Notes under the pieces: model-generated
What the model saw: the letters and a program-made list of their open reading frames with translations, nothing else
Told to the model about the DNA's origin: nothing
Databases searched by the model: none
Position numbers and translations under genes: made by a program
Shown: piece after piece, positions 26,515-37,995 of the stretch
Layout of the letters: every line of letters starts with the position of its first letter
Numbering within the stretch: the stretch's first letter is position 1
From: Lasioglossum baleicum
Taxonomy: Eukaryota; Arthropoda; Insecta; Hymenoptera; Halictidae
Direction: 5' to 3'
Assembly (NCBI RefSeq): GCF_051020765.1
Contig: NC_134933.1
Location: 5,615,461-5,679,460, forward strand
Length of the DNA stretch: 64,000 nt

Positions 26515-27290
26515 AAAGATCGCCCTTGCGGACCCGAACAAGGCAGTTAGCTATATTGCAGCAGAACTACAACAGGAAAACATTGTTAACATTAGTCGAT
26601 GTACGGTATCAAGAAGATTACATGATGTAGGACTATTTGGCAATAAAGTAGCCCGATTAAAGTTTGCCAAAAAATATTGTGATGTAACTGTTGAAAATTG
26701 GAGAGCTGTTCTTTTTTCGGACGAATCTAAATTTCATCTGTTCGGTAGCGGTGGAAGACAATATGTACGACGTCCAGTTGGCATAAGGAATGATATCAGG
26801 TACCAAACACCAACTGTTAAATATGGTGGAGGTAGCATTATGGTATGAGAAGCTTTCTTCGCTCAAGGAGTTGGTCCTCTTATAAAAATTGAGGGTGTCA
26901 TGAATGGTGTCATGTATAGAGAAATTTTAGAAACTCGATGCTACCATACGCTGAAAGAAAAATGCCAGAAAATTGGTTCTTCCAGCATGATAACGACCCC
27001 AAACATGCATTGAAAATACTAAAAACGTGGTTGTCTACAAATAAAGTACAGGTTCTAGACTGGCCTTCTCAATCTGCGGACTTAAATCCAATCTAGCATC
27101 TGTGGGGAGAGATGAAACGTCGAATGAAAAATCATAGCAGTTCTAATAAGACAGAATTTTTCAAAATTTAATAGAAGAATGGAATAAAATACCACACGAC
27201 TATACATTACTCGGTTAATTGAATCCATGCCTCGTCGCTGTGCTGCTGTTATTGCTGCAAAGGACATGGCTACAAAATATTAATTATAAT
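26515..27290 (+). pseudogene. Tc1-family DD34E transposase remnant
   Basis: An open stretch from about 26520 reads ALADPNKAVSYIAAELQQEN, later VSRRLHDVGLFGNKVARLKF and VLFSDESKFHLFGSGGRQYV (the Asp of FSDES is the first catalytic residue). An in-frame TGA replaces a Trp after GGGSIMV at 26848. Further on, in another frame, WFFQHDNDPKHALKILKTWL carries the second catalytic Asp, followed by LDWPSQSADLNPI, a stop, and HLWGEMKRRM with the catalytic Glu. The N-terminal DNA-binding region is missing or unrecognisable. Stops and at least one frameshift make it non-functional. Confidence 0.88.
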
Positions 27291-27651
27291 ATGTTAAATA
27301 ATGTACCGCAAAATTGTTACACAATCAGAAACAAACATAATTGTTTTGTTAAACTTACTGGCCGGGAACTTTCGAACACGTTAATTTATTTATTCTGCAA
27401 ATAAGCAGATAAGAAAAATAAATAGCATTGATTCTTTTTGTAGTATCCTTTCACGTAATATGCCCTTATACATGATACTAATCAAAATTTCTTAACGCTT
27501 TTCTTTTGGAAGGTAAATTGCAAAAACACACCGTATGGCCGGGAACTTTCGCACGCCACTGTATGTACACAGGGGCATTCTCGAAGCCAGAAACGCGACA
27601 AACGCATAAAATTCTTAACGATCTCTAAACCGAAGGGAAATCTGTTTGCAG

Positions 27652-27931
27652 GTGACAGTATCGGAAGATGGATCTCGCGAGAGGATGCAAGCATCCATCG
27701 AGACCAGCTGTCTAGAGCTGACTCCGAATTCGAGGACGACCCGACGACTAGTTTTTCGGGTTTGCAGAAACGCAGATTTCTGCCAGACCCACAGCTGCGT
27801 GAGAAAGTGTTGTCCCGAACACCGTGTTCTTTCGCCCAGTTTCCATTGCACTAATGGGAACTCGTCCTCGGCGCCGAGCGGTTTTTACGATGCGCTCTCG
27901 AATCTTACGGACGTGGCCTGGAGTAGCACAG
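27652..27931 (+). CDS. mthl: Mth-like receptor, coding exon 3 (third CCP module)
   Basis: Encodes residues 214-306 plus the first base of codon 307. The acceptor is TTTGCAG. Contains VRKCCPEHRVLS (third CCP motif, Cys266-Cys267) and ends in FYDALSNLTDVAWSST, a stretch resembling the Mth ectodomain just before the GYG..F segment of the next exon. The donor chosen, CACAG/GTCTGT, is a weak match to consensus, but it is the only nearby site that gives the required phase 1. The 10-kb intron before this exon holds a hAT MITE and a Tc1 element that ends only 90 bp upstream. Confidence 0.83.
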
Positions 27932-28331
27932 GTCTGTCAGAGAAAAAATTTAATCAACTTTTTCAGATACTTAACAATCCGCTGTCGAGAATTGATCGCG
28001 CCCTCTCGACATTATCTCGCGGATCAATTGGGTACATCTGTTGCGAATCGATTACTTTAGCTCTAGCGCTAGAGCACCGCTTCGCCCTAATCTACTAGCT
28101 AATCAAATTGAAAATTTTAATTAGAAGCTCGATGTCCACCGTGGAATCGATTCAGTGAATTAACGCCCGTTAAGGAATCTCCTTGTGTTTTTCGACGAGG
28201 TACTTTTAATTTATTAGGTGTAAAAAGAAAGCTGTGTGACGTTTTCAAACGCAATCTGTTTATCATGAATATGCCGTAAAGGTTCGATCTAATTGTAAGA
28301 AAAACCCTCGGGTCCGTGATGTTTCTTAGTA

Positions 28332-29077
28332 CAGTAATTCTTCAATCGATGTCCTACAGCCGCGTTCTGAACGGACGTCAGTGGTGTAGTAAACGCTATT
28401 TTTTTATGATCGCGTCTACCGCGCCGACCGCGTCGAGACTTCAATCGACGAGCCGAACATAGAGAAGGACAGCATGAAATAGAATCGCGTAGCCGAAGCG
28501 TGTCGCTGTCGCCGGCACAGTTTAAAGGCCCGTGCGTCATCACAATGTAACACTAATATTTAATCTTCTTTATTTTCCATTCTTTTTTAATGGAACTTTC
28601 ACCAACATATTCGTGACATTTTTCTAATGCAAAATGATGCCAAACACGATATAATTTCAACTGTATTTAGTGGTTTAATCGACGATGAAAGTTTCGAACG
28701 CAACGAAGAAGAGCGTATTGGAAAGAAAAGACGCGGTCAGTCGGCGTCGCCGGCTCAGTTGAAAGGCCCGCGTTGTTGCTGTTCTTCGTTAACTTCGAAA
28801 CTTTCACCGTCGATTAAACCACTAAATACAGTTGAAATTATATCGTGTTTGGCGTCATTTTAATCAGAGAAATGCCAGAAATAAGTTAGTGAAAGTCCCA
28901 TGAAAAGAGAATGAAAATTAAGAAGTCTGAAAATTCGATTCACTCGAGTCAATGTTGTGGTGTTCACACCGATATACCCGAGCCGAGATCAATCATCGCC
29001 GCCCTACGGCGCGGCGCGGCACAGCGTTGGCCGGCAGTAGAGTGAGTAGGCACTGGACTTCGATTGAAGAATTACTG
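28332..29077. mobile_element. Foldback element with palindromic core
   Basis: Ends CAGTAATTCTTCAATCGA and its inverted copy are flanked by TA. The centre (28560-28930) is a large palindrome with arms containing AACTTTCACCAACATATTCG, ATGATGCCAAACACGATATA and TAGTGGTTTAATCGACG. A block with GTCGCCGGC and AAAGGCCCG occurs twice (28504-28540 and 28744-28775). Lies in intron 3 of the receptor. The core matches the element at 47445-48048. Confidence 0.8.
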
Positions 29078-29329
29078 TACTCGTAGTTCCATTATTTTTT
29101 TGTGACGTCCCGACCGTGCCGTAGCCGACTACGTCATCGACTTTTAGCCGGCCCATTCTACGTCATCGACTCTCGGCACGCTAATTGCCCAGGCCAGAAT
29201 TGAACCACTAAATACAGCTTTTGATTTTTTTGGGGGTTTTGAGTTTGATTATATGTTTTTTCGGCGGTCTCTCATTTGTACATCTAATATTAGTATAAAT
29301 CGTTTGATTAAATTTGTATTATTTTTCAG

Positions 29330-29537
29330 GGTACGGTGTGTTGTTCGGCCGCAAGTGCCGCCAAGTCTATTCCGTAGATACAAGTGAGATATTGGGTTTA
29401 ACAGAGGAAGGATACCTTCGACTAGCTCCCGTTCAGGTAAACCGACATGATTCGTACTGCCTGGATGTGCAGGGTAATGGACCGGTGGTTTCTTTGGCTT
29501 GCTTCACAGATCCCGAACCTGAGCCTTCCAATATTAA
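29330..29537 (+). CDS. mthl: Mth-like receptor, coding exon 4 (membrane-proximal ectodomain)
   Basis: Encodes residues 307-375 and two bases of codon 376. The acceptor is TTTTTCAG and the donor AA/GTAAGA, in phases 1 and 2. The protein reads GYGVLFGRKC followed by a short beta-rich stretch with two more cysteines (YCLDVQG and LACF), matching the end of the Mth N-terminal domain that leads into helix 1. It lies about 250 bp downstream of the foldback element at 28332-29077. Confidence 0.9.
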
Positions 29538-30048
29538 GTAAGATACGTTTTTCTATTATCTGTGATTACTAGATTTTGTATCTCTATGCATTTATGGCAC
29601 GTGCAAACAATTTCAGTTTAATCTTTCTACATTGAATCTCCCGAGCGAGGAGATGTTCCTTTCAATTAAATTCTTAGAAAAGAATCTATGAAAATGGGAA
29701 ATTCCATGAAGCAGTCTCTAGTGATTACATTCTTGAAACTTTTAAAAGATAAACTCAACTTAACTTAACAAGTTTTTGCAAGAAATATTAAGTATTATCT
29801 CAATATTTGCACATTTTGGAATTAATTTGAAAGTAACACATTCTCTGTAACACATAAAGTTGATACACGAAATAGTGGATACTAAATCTCCGTGTCATTA
29901 TTTGCACAATTTATAGCTCCACAAAAACCGGTAGAAATAACAGAACTAAGTGACCAGGATTTGATTTGAACTCGTGCAAATATTTATCATTATCTTCCCT
30001 TTTCGAGATAGCTGTAATTTCAATCTGCTTATGCAGAATTTTCCAAAC

Positions 30049-30080
30049 TTCTCTCTCTCTCTCTCCCTCTCTCTCTCTCT
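30049..30080. repeat. (CT)n microsatellite
   Basis: CT repeat interrupted once by a CCT step. Confidence 0.85.
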
Positions 30081-31802
30081 GGAACGCCACTTTTTCTCGG
30101 GAGCTAAAAACTGAAATTTAATCGTATTATTACCGCGAAATCGCAGAATGTACGCATCCAACTATAAATATCTTCATATTTGTATGTTTTCCCATGCTGT
30201 GTAAGCGTTTCGCATTCCACCGACTTTCTACCGGCGTCGAAAAAAAAACCCCGGTACACATTCATTACAGGGAAAAAATGATCGTCATTAATATCCGCGG
30301 AGAGAAGTTTTTCGGGATATTACTAGAACCGCTTCTAAAGCGTCTCCGAATTTCTTTGAAAGGAAAACACTGGCTCTTTTATCGCGACGGTGGAACGATG
30401 CGAGAAAGAAGAAGCCATAATTCGGAGACAGTCGCCTTATCGTTCGGCGCGCATTAATCCGCGAGGCTGAAAACTTTTAAGCCGATGAATGTCGAACGGT
30501 TTGTTTGACTTCGTAAAGTTTAAACAAGTACAGCCCCAGTCGAGACAGGAGAGAGAACCGATGGAAATACGAGCCGAAACTCGCGCGTTTCGTATCTGTT
30601 TTGCAGTTTGCGGACGATCACGTTCGCGTCTGACAATGAGTCATTTTGCCAAACGAATCTCCTCTTCTCTTGTTTCTCGATCCATCCTGTGTATTCTGAA
30701 TCTTTAAAGAAATTAATCTCATGGAAATTTGTATGATTTTCTCAGTCCTCCTCTTTTCTTGCGTTTTAATTCGCCCTGTGTTCATTATTCGACAAAAATT
30801 AATTTCAAGAAATAAGATTTTCTGTAGCTCTGCATTTTTTCATTTTCAATGTATCCTGTTTTTGATGTTTAGAGCTTAATGAAATGAGCTAGATTAATAA
30901 AAAAATGGGCAGTACTTTTATAAAAATGTTAATGTTATAATTTTGTACGAAATTCTCTCACTCCCCATGCTTTTTTGACTGCTAAGAGTCAAATTTAAAA
31001 TAAGTGACGTGTTAGGCAATATTGATTATTTTTACTGGGTTCCTAATCATTCACGTTCAGCTCACGGTGTCCATGAATCACTATGCACATTTGCCTAATA
31101 TGAAATAACATATTGTATCGTATTGACTCACTTGAAGAGGGCACACGTGATGTAAATATCAGGACTGATAATTGCGTTTATTTAAGAAGAAGTAATATTT
31201 GTTGTGTCTCGTGCAAACAAAAGGTTCACTAGATATCAGACGAAAGTAAATTAACGTTTCTATTCAATTAAGATGTAGGTATTTGATTTTATTAAATGAA
31301 TTAGAATCGAATTATAATCCAGAAAAGTATGGATCCTAGAATCTATGTATAAGTGAACAAGATTGAAAATATCTGCAAACCATAATTTCCATCGAAATGG
31401 TGAAATGACAAATATAGAATTTTAGGAAAAGTGCTGGAACCACTTCTCGCGATGATGAATATTGAACTTGTGTCGATGCCAGGTAGCCAAATCGTTTAGC
31501 GTCGATATTGTGCACGTCCGTGCATCTTCGAGCAGAGGAATAAATAACAATGGTGGAAGCCCATTTGTCTGAGTGCACAAGAAACAACGAAATGCTGGAG
31601 TCGTCTATGCATTCATTCGCTGTATCATACATTTTTTCCACTGATTCGTTACAACTTCCCGATTGGCAGCCGTCATCCATCTATATTCCCAATTAAACAT
31701 TGGAATCTCCCAATGTAAATTAATCCAGAGGATTGGCAATCCAATTACAAAGGATTTGTTGTTACTTCAACTGTCAGACTTTCCAAACCGGATGCCATAG
31801 TT

Positions 31803-32244
31803 CAGTGCTCCCCGACCTTTTTATCGTCGCGGACCGGTCAACGTTTGATAATTTTACCGCGGCCCGCTGAAGGGCGGGGAGAGAGGGACGTTGATTGTTT
31901 ATATTTCAGATTGTTCCGATTTAATAATTTTAATTTAATTGTATTTAAATAATTGTATTTAATGTTCCTTGGTCGGACCGGTAAAATTTGATCCACGGAT
32001 CGGTACTGGTCCGCGCAGTGGCGTACCCAGGATGTAATCTTAGGGGGGGGCCGAGTTGAACCCAGCCCTAGGTTTTGCGTGATGACCTTTTTTGTAAGCC
32101 AAAATATCTATCATCGGTACCCAGGGCCATTCCGCGATTTTAATTTTGGAAGCTGAACATTTTTTTCTTGGTGGCGGACTTGGCCCCCTGGCTCCCCCCC
32201 TGGGTGCGCCACTGGGTCCGCGGACCGGGGGTTGGGGACCACTG
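31803..32244. mobile_element. hAT-type MITE, outer element of a nested pair
   Basis: Ends CAGTGCTCCCCGACC and GGGGACCACTG are flanked by the perfect 8-bp duplication CCATAGTT (31795-31802 and 32245-32252). GC-rich stretches (CGCGGACCGG) near both ends are inverted copies. Lies in intron 4 of the receptor. Interrupted by another element at 32016-32214. Confidence 0.92.
32016..32214. mobile_element. 199-bp hAT-type MITE nested in the outer element
   Basis: Ends CAGTGGCGTACCCAGG and CCTGGGTGCGCCACTG are near-perfect inverted repeats with the 8-bp duplication GGTCCGCG on both sides (32008-32015 and 32215-32222). The insertion therefore postdates the outer element. Confidence 0.92.
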
Positions 32245-32821
32245 CCATAGTTGACGCATGTTTTATCAGTTGTTGTGCAAGTACGAGTTCATTAGTCGTT
32301 TGTCGGTCACTCCCACATAAAGATTCACGACTTCGTTTTATTAGCACGCAGTTCCGAGAATCGAAGGCTATTTGGCGACTACTTTCCTCGTAACAGAATT
32401 TGCGCGATGCACCAGGTGCATGGCACATGCGGTGCCGTTGCAAGTACGACTCTGTATGATGACTAGTGGCGAGGTCTATCATAACAATGACCTAGATACT
32501 TACTCGCTTTAATTATAGCTTGCTCAAATGAATACAGAGGTTTCATTTTCTTCGAATGAACAAGCAGATTTTTTCCTGCATCAGAGTGCAACAACCCGCA
32601 GCAGAGTCATTAGCATTCATAATTATGTCAACTGGACTGTGGTTTGTATGCATTCCTGACGAAAACAAACAATAATGTTCATACATTATTCTCCATTGAT
32701 TAAAAGTATTACGGGTGAACATCATTTTCTATTTAGCTCCTTCTTGCAATCGACCTTAATCGATCAGGTATATTTTTCTTTAGTTTAGAATACTTTGATA
32801 TATTTTAAAAGGCACTCCGGA

Positions 32822-33680
32822 CAGAGTTGAGCAAAATGTAATTTCAATTACAATTACAATTACTTACCAATTACTGTAATTTGAAATTGCAGAAATAAAA
32901 TTACAATTACATGTCATTGTAATTGGTAATTGCAATTACTTGACAAATCACTGTAATTGTAATTTTATTTCTGCAATTACAAGTAATTGTAATTGGTAGT
33001 TATAATTACTTAACGCCAAAATGGCTCTAAAAAAAGTAATTAGATACCTTTTTTGATTGATTGTTTTACGTCGCTTCTTCAACTGCTGTGGTTATTAAGC
33101 GAAAAGTAATTAGACACCTACTCAATGGAAATGTCTAAAAAGAACAAACAAAAAGTATATGTTAGGAAATATTTATTATTCATTAAATATTTATTTGTAG
33201 CTAATTATTTGATATTTCACAAAAACGATTACCAGTACTTTTCAAAATGACCCTCATTTCAAAGTTGGAGTCGGATGATATATAACATATGCTTTTTGTT
33301 TGTTCTTTTTTGACATTTCCATTGAGTAGGTGTCTAATTACTTTTTTTAGTGCCATTTTGGCGTTAAGTAATTGCAACTACGAATTACAATTACTTGAAA
33401 TTGCAGAAATAAAATTACAATTACTTGAAACTGCAGAAATAAAATTACAATTACTTGAAATTGCAGAAATAAAATTACAATTACATGTAATTACTTAACA
33501 CGATTACAGTAATCGTAATTGAGTCTAACAATTACTTCAGTGTAATTGTTCTTTTAAACCACTAATTTTTATGATTTGGACCATTTAACCGTTTTCTTAT
33601 TGTAATTGTAGCCCACTTTTGCACATGTAATTGAAGATGTGATTAAATATTCATGTAATTAATTGCTGTCCAACTCTCTG
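32822..33680. mobile_element. hAT-like foldback element built of TTACAATTAC repeats
   Basis: Ends CAGAGTTGAGC and the inverted CAGAGAGTTGGAC are flanked by near-identical octamers (ACTCCGGA at 32814-32821, ATTCCGGA at 33681-33688). Both flanks hold arrays of AATTACAATTAC and TTGCAGAAATAAAATTAC. The middle holds inverted arms (33009-33162 and 33283-33367) sharing CTTAACGCCAAAATGG, GTGTCTAATTAC and TGACATTTCCATTGAGTAGG. No coding content. Confidence 0.8.
33381..33486. repeat. Minisatellite, about 30-bp unit
   Basis: Unit AATTACAATTACTTGAAATT plus GCAGAAATAA repeated three to four times inside the preceding element. Confidence 0.75.
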
Positions 33681-33770
33681 ATTCCGGAACTATATTAATG
33701 TGTGTAGCAAAGAAAGTAGACCAATTTAAATTTCTTGATTATAAAATTATTGGATTTTTATTGTTCTCAG

Positions 33771-34000
33771 GTATGGAATTACTAGCCTCCTAGAAGCAAT
33801 CAGCTGTGTCTTTTTGCTGCTGACGTTGCTGGTGTATATTTATTTACCTTCCCTGCAAAATTTACATGGGAAGACCTTGATGTGTCATGCTGCGAGTCTA
33901 TTGGTGTCTTACCTTTGTCTCACGATAATACCATGGGTGACACCACTGTCGTCGACGCAACCGTTTGACAGTAGTGCAAGCATATTTTGTGCCGTACTAG
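33771..34000 (+). CDS. mthl: Mth-like receptor, coding exon 5 (helices 1-2)
   Basis: Encodes residues 376-452 plus one base. Helix 1 (AISCVFLLLTLLVYIYL) is followed by NLHGKTLMCHAASLLVSYLC, the diagnostic intracellular loop 1 and helix 2 signature of Mth receptors, and then Cys449 at the start of helix 3. The acceptor is GTTCTCAG and the donor CTAG/GTATGT. A hAT-derived element ends about 90 bp upstream of this exon. Confidence 0.93.
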
Positions 34001-35244
34001 GTATGTTATTGTTTCATTACCAGGCACCCTGCGACTAATTAAAACTCGTTACTCACTCTCGTGATCTACCTCTTCAGAAACATCGACGATCTTGTCACTG
34101 CTAACTACACTGCGATTTTATCCACTCGGAATCAAATTGAAAAGAACGTTACTTGCAGTCCAAGAAATGAAACGGAAGCGAACACTTAATTGCTTTATTC
34201 TCGATTCACCTTTCGCATTTAAAAGTCCATTCATAGTAATGCATTCACATCGCGTTGTCTAGATTAAATTAAAATGATCAGGCGGAGCTGTCGTAACTTT
34301 CATTTGAATTTTATTGCGCAATTACCAGTGCGATATAAGCAGTATCATCTTTAAAAATGCGTTAATTATATTTCTTCGTGTGTTAATTAAATATTACTTG
34401 CGCGTTTCTTGCATGGTATATTTGATATTCATTCCGGTTCTCAGTGAAACGTTTCATAAGGCGTCGAAACATTTTCTTAATCAAGGAGTTCCAACTTGTT
34501 CCTTCAGGAGCATTTCTTCGGTTGTTGTGCTAAAGGGTCGTTTCGCAGATTGCCCGTTTTTCTATCGCGTCCTCGCTCGCGTTTGTCTTTTCCGGCAACA
34601 GTTAGTAGCCGCAGAGGAGCTTTACGGAACGGTCGTCACTTTTGAGTCGAATTTTTCTATCGAATGATCTGTGTGCGACTTAATAGAAATGATAGTATCT
34701 CCGTTCGCATTCAAAGAGTTCAAATAGATAACTGGGAGCAATGTTGTGCACATATTATGTTATTTCGAACTACCAATCATTTTTACCATGAGAAATAAAA
34801 TTCTACTCGACCATTACTTCATAAAAATTCGGTTTCCCATAAAAATCCCGCAACAAAACGCAGTCTACCGTGGAATGCAACAAACGAACGATCGTTTGCA
34901 TGATGAATAACGATCGACGATTCGGTACAGTTCGATTCTCTGTGGCCAGTGAAACAAAACCTCGCGTTTCAAGTTTTACGTTCCCTATCCTAAAACACCG
35001 ATCCAACTCGTTTGCAATTGCGTACAATTACGTATGAGCGCATCATCTTCGTGAGTTATTTTCAGAGTTCCGTCGTTCTGCGGAAAGCTAAACCGCCGTG
35101 TTCAGGCTAGCGCAGCCTGTTTCGAACCCGTTCGACTCATTGGAACGGCACAATTTAATTCCCATTAAAATGTTTCGATACTTTACGCGAGGGAGAAACG
35201 CGCGATAAAATGCACTTCTCGCAAGACTCTGAATCTGCTTTCAG

Positions 35245-35323
35245 GTTATACCATGCTGTTCTCGCTGCTGTCTGCCTTTTGCTGGCTGAACGTCATGTGC
35301 TTCGATATATGGCGGACTTTTGG
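35245..35323 (+). CDS. mthl: Mth-like receptor, coding exon 6 (helix 3)
   Basis: A 79-nt exon encoding residues 453-478 (GYTMLFSLLSAFCWLNVMCF then DIWRTF). The WLNVM.FDIW motif is highly characteristic of helix 3 in the Mth family. The acceptor is CTTTCAG and the donor TGG/GTAAGT, giving phases 1 and 2. It would be missed by ORF finding because it has no long open frame of its own. It is supported by family similarity and exact phase agreement with its neighbours. Confidence 0.93.
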
Positions 35324-37552
35324 GTAAGTTATTCCCGAGGATCGGAATTTTCTTCTGTCGTTTAGAAAGTATTCTAGACGTTCCCCGAAGCAGTTTGGGA
35401 ATTAATTCAAAGAAAACCATTGAACCCATTACAATGAAACTTTGCACGCGTATTTATACATGTTTGATGTAGCAGCATGAATTTTTGTTGGACGTTCTGT
35501 TACACATTGTGGGAGTTATTTACAAAATTGCGCATCATGTCGCGAGACTCGAATATTTTGTATTGTAGAAGCTTTTTATCGATGAGGTGGTTGCTAGTGA
35601 GTTTCATTATACGGCGAATGGCATACTACGCCTTCAGTTAAAGTTTCAAGTGAAAATATTCATCCATTTGAGAGGTACGATGTGCACCGTGTTTGAAAGT
35701 GCAGTTTCGAGATAAACGAAGTTTAAAGCGATGTTTTCTTTAAAATATGACTTTGAAAATCTCTAAACGAGTTTCATGCTATTCCTGATGTATGTAGAGA
35801 CGCTTCAGCTACGTGGCCCTGTCTAGCTTCGTCCTTTTTTCTCTTTCTTAAATACGCACAGAGGATCCAAGATGTATTTCAACACTAAATATCCGATTCT
35901 TCAAAAATCTCCTATATTTAAACTATGACAACTTCATGAACATTTTAAAGCTAGGAGCCTCCAGTTTCATAATTTATCGTCCATTTTATTCTAAGATTTT
36001 TTTTCACAATGTAGCGGATGAGGAAACTGAAAAATTTTTTCCGTGATTCACAACACCGTAGATCTAGAAATCGAAAATTCTTTTTTACAACGAAGATTAT
36101 TTTTTAGTTTCCCTCGGTATAACTTAAAAAATTGGTTTCTTTTGGATTTAACTGCATAAGCAGCTCCTTCATCCTCTCGCGTAGATTCCATAAAAAAACA
36201 AACGCTTCCACTGTTGGCAAGCTTTTGCAAGCAGGTGTTCTACATTACGAACGTTTGCACACCGTGCGCTTAGTTCATTTCTATATCTTCGTTAATAATG
36301 TGAACACTCGCCTCTAGCTTTTTGCGAAGCAATCACAAGGCTTCCAACAATAATTTTCGAGGTTTCGTTAGTTCAGCAGCTGCTTAAAAATCCTGGCGAG
36401 AGTTCGCTCTCAATCAAGCATAATGAGAACGAAATTAGTTATAACGTGACTCATCTAGGAGGACAGAGTTGAAAGTGTCGCTTTCAATGGGGCACGGGAT
36501 CAAGCAGGGACTTTACGTAGAAACTTTTTCAAAGAAGTATGCGCGAAGTACTTTACACGTTGCGTTTTTTTATGTGTGTCATCGGCATGAAAGATCGCGT
36601 GGACGGCGGCGTAGCTTGCTAAAGTAGTTCCTGTTCAGCTCAATTTAGTTTCCTACGGCCTCTGAATCTACGCCGAACCTTCGCCGCTTTTTCTGAAAGA
36701 AGTTGCTCGAGAAATTTCAAAGAACTCGCAATATGATAGAGACATAACTTGTCGGCTATTTCAAGGGACCGATATCGGTAAAAAACGGGAACCGTTTTAC
36801 GAAACGCTCTGCGCGCGAGTTCAAGCACCGCGTGGCGAACAAATATCACTTTGGGAACGCGTTGTGTTTCCGGTCAGCCGGTGATTCTCGGAACAATGGC
36901 ATTTATTTGTGGCCACGTGTCTTCCAATTCTGTATTTTGAGGAATGGTTATAATCGCCCTCGGATTACATTCTCCACCTGCTCGATCGCACGAAGACCGA
37001 GAAACACGGTTCTTCGACGACCGTGTTCCACTTATCCGGTGTGTCAATGCCGAAACTGCAGCCGTCCTGTTCGCTGAATATATCGATCATATAGGTTTTC
37101 GCGCGTATTAGAAGACCGCTGATTTTTTGGATACCATTTCTCTCGGTACTTTCAAATAAACAGCTACGGGATCTGTGACTAGACTAAATATTCGAACGAA
37201 AAACATGCTGTATATTTGCGCAAGGTATTTTTAGTTACCTTGCCGAATAAAGCAGGGAGGTCGAAGAATGAAGGTATCGATATTGAGGTATACGAAAGTG
37301 GAAGAGATCTAATCAGATCTCCTATACGATATTAATTGTATGCCTAATAGTATTTATTTCGGGTATTTGTGCCCAATTTTCGGTGTTCTATCTTAACGAC
37401 TGGGGCAATTAAAGACATTTGTGAAGTTAAAATTCAGAGAATACAAATGTATTGTGTTCTACATACACAACACGTGCCCCGAGAAGGGGTAGGAGGAAAC
37501 GGTATAAATCCGTTTAAAATTACAGGAATTACAGTTAATTATTTTTCTGCAG

Positions 37553-37731
37553 GAGGCTGCGTGGAAATTGCGGCGGTGGACACTCCCAAGGCAAAAGATT
37601 CCTACTGTACTCTATTTACGCGTGGGGCTTGGCATTGTTCATCACCCTGTTCTGTGTTGTGAGCGACCTACTGCCTTTTTTGCCGATCAGTGTCAAACCG
37701 AACTTTGGGGAGGTGAGGTGCTGGTTTACAA
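37553..37731 (+). CDS. mthl: Mth-like receptor, coding exon 7 (helix 4 and extracellular loop 2)
   Basis: Encodes residues 479-538 plus one base. Begins in intracellular loop 2 (RLRGNC...GKRFLLYSIYAWG), continues through helix 4 and a proline-rich loop, and ends with VRCWFT. The Cys535-Trp-Phe segment is the conserved loop 2 cysteine of the family. The acceptor is TTTCTGCAG and the donor ACAA/GTAAGT. Confidence 0.93.
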
Positions 37732-37995
37732 GTAAGTAAATTAGACAGATTAATATCAAATTGAATTTTTATTTATCTGGCTTTAAAACTTTTTGTCCTC
37801 CTTTTATGGCTACTGGTATACTAATAGGAAAGATAGCAGAACCCTTCCTCGCACTAAAAATTCCTTATTTTGATCCTTATAAAAAATACAGAAACATCCA
37901 TTTTCTTATTAACATTTTCCTTATGTGTAACAAGTTTTATGATTACGTCTGCGTTCACTGTTAACAATGTTCACGTCAAATATATATGTAACTAT

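Larger units (their letters stand above)
25899..27561 (+). mobile_element. Tc1-like transposon with long inverted repeats, inactivated
   Basis: Ends CAGTGGCGTG and CACGCCACTG lie at TA sites. The terminal inverted repeats are about 200 bp. Each contains two related motifs, an outer one at the tip and an inner one (26285-26306 and 27360-27381, core AAAGTTCCCGGCC), the IR/DR arrangement of some Tc1-like elements. The left arm is interrupted by a 201-bp MITE. The centre holds a decayed transposase. This element occupies intron 2 of the receptor and ends 90 bp before exon 3. Confidence 0.9.

Noticed and set aside
33381..33486. Possible CRISPR-like array
   Set aside because: The repeats are contiguous with no spacers and lie in a hAT-like element of a eukaryotic intron.
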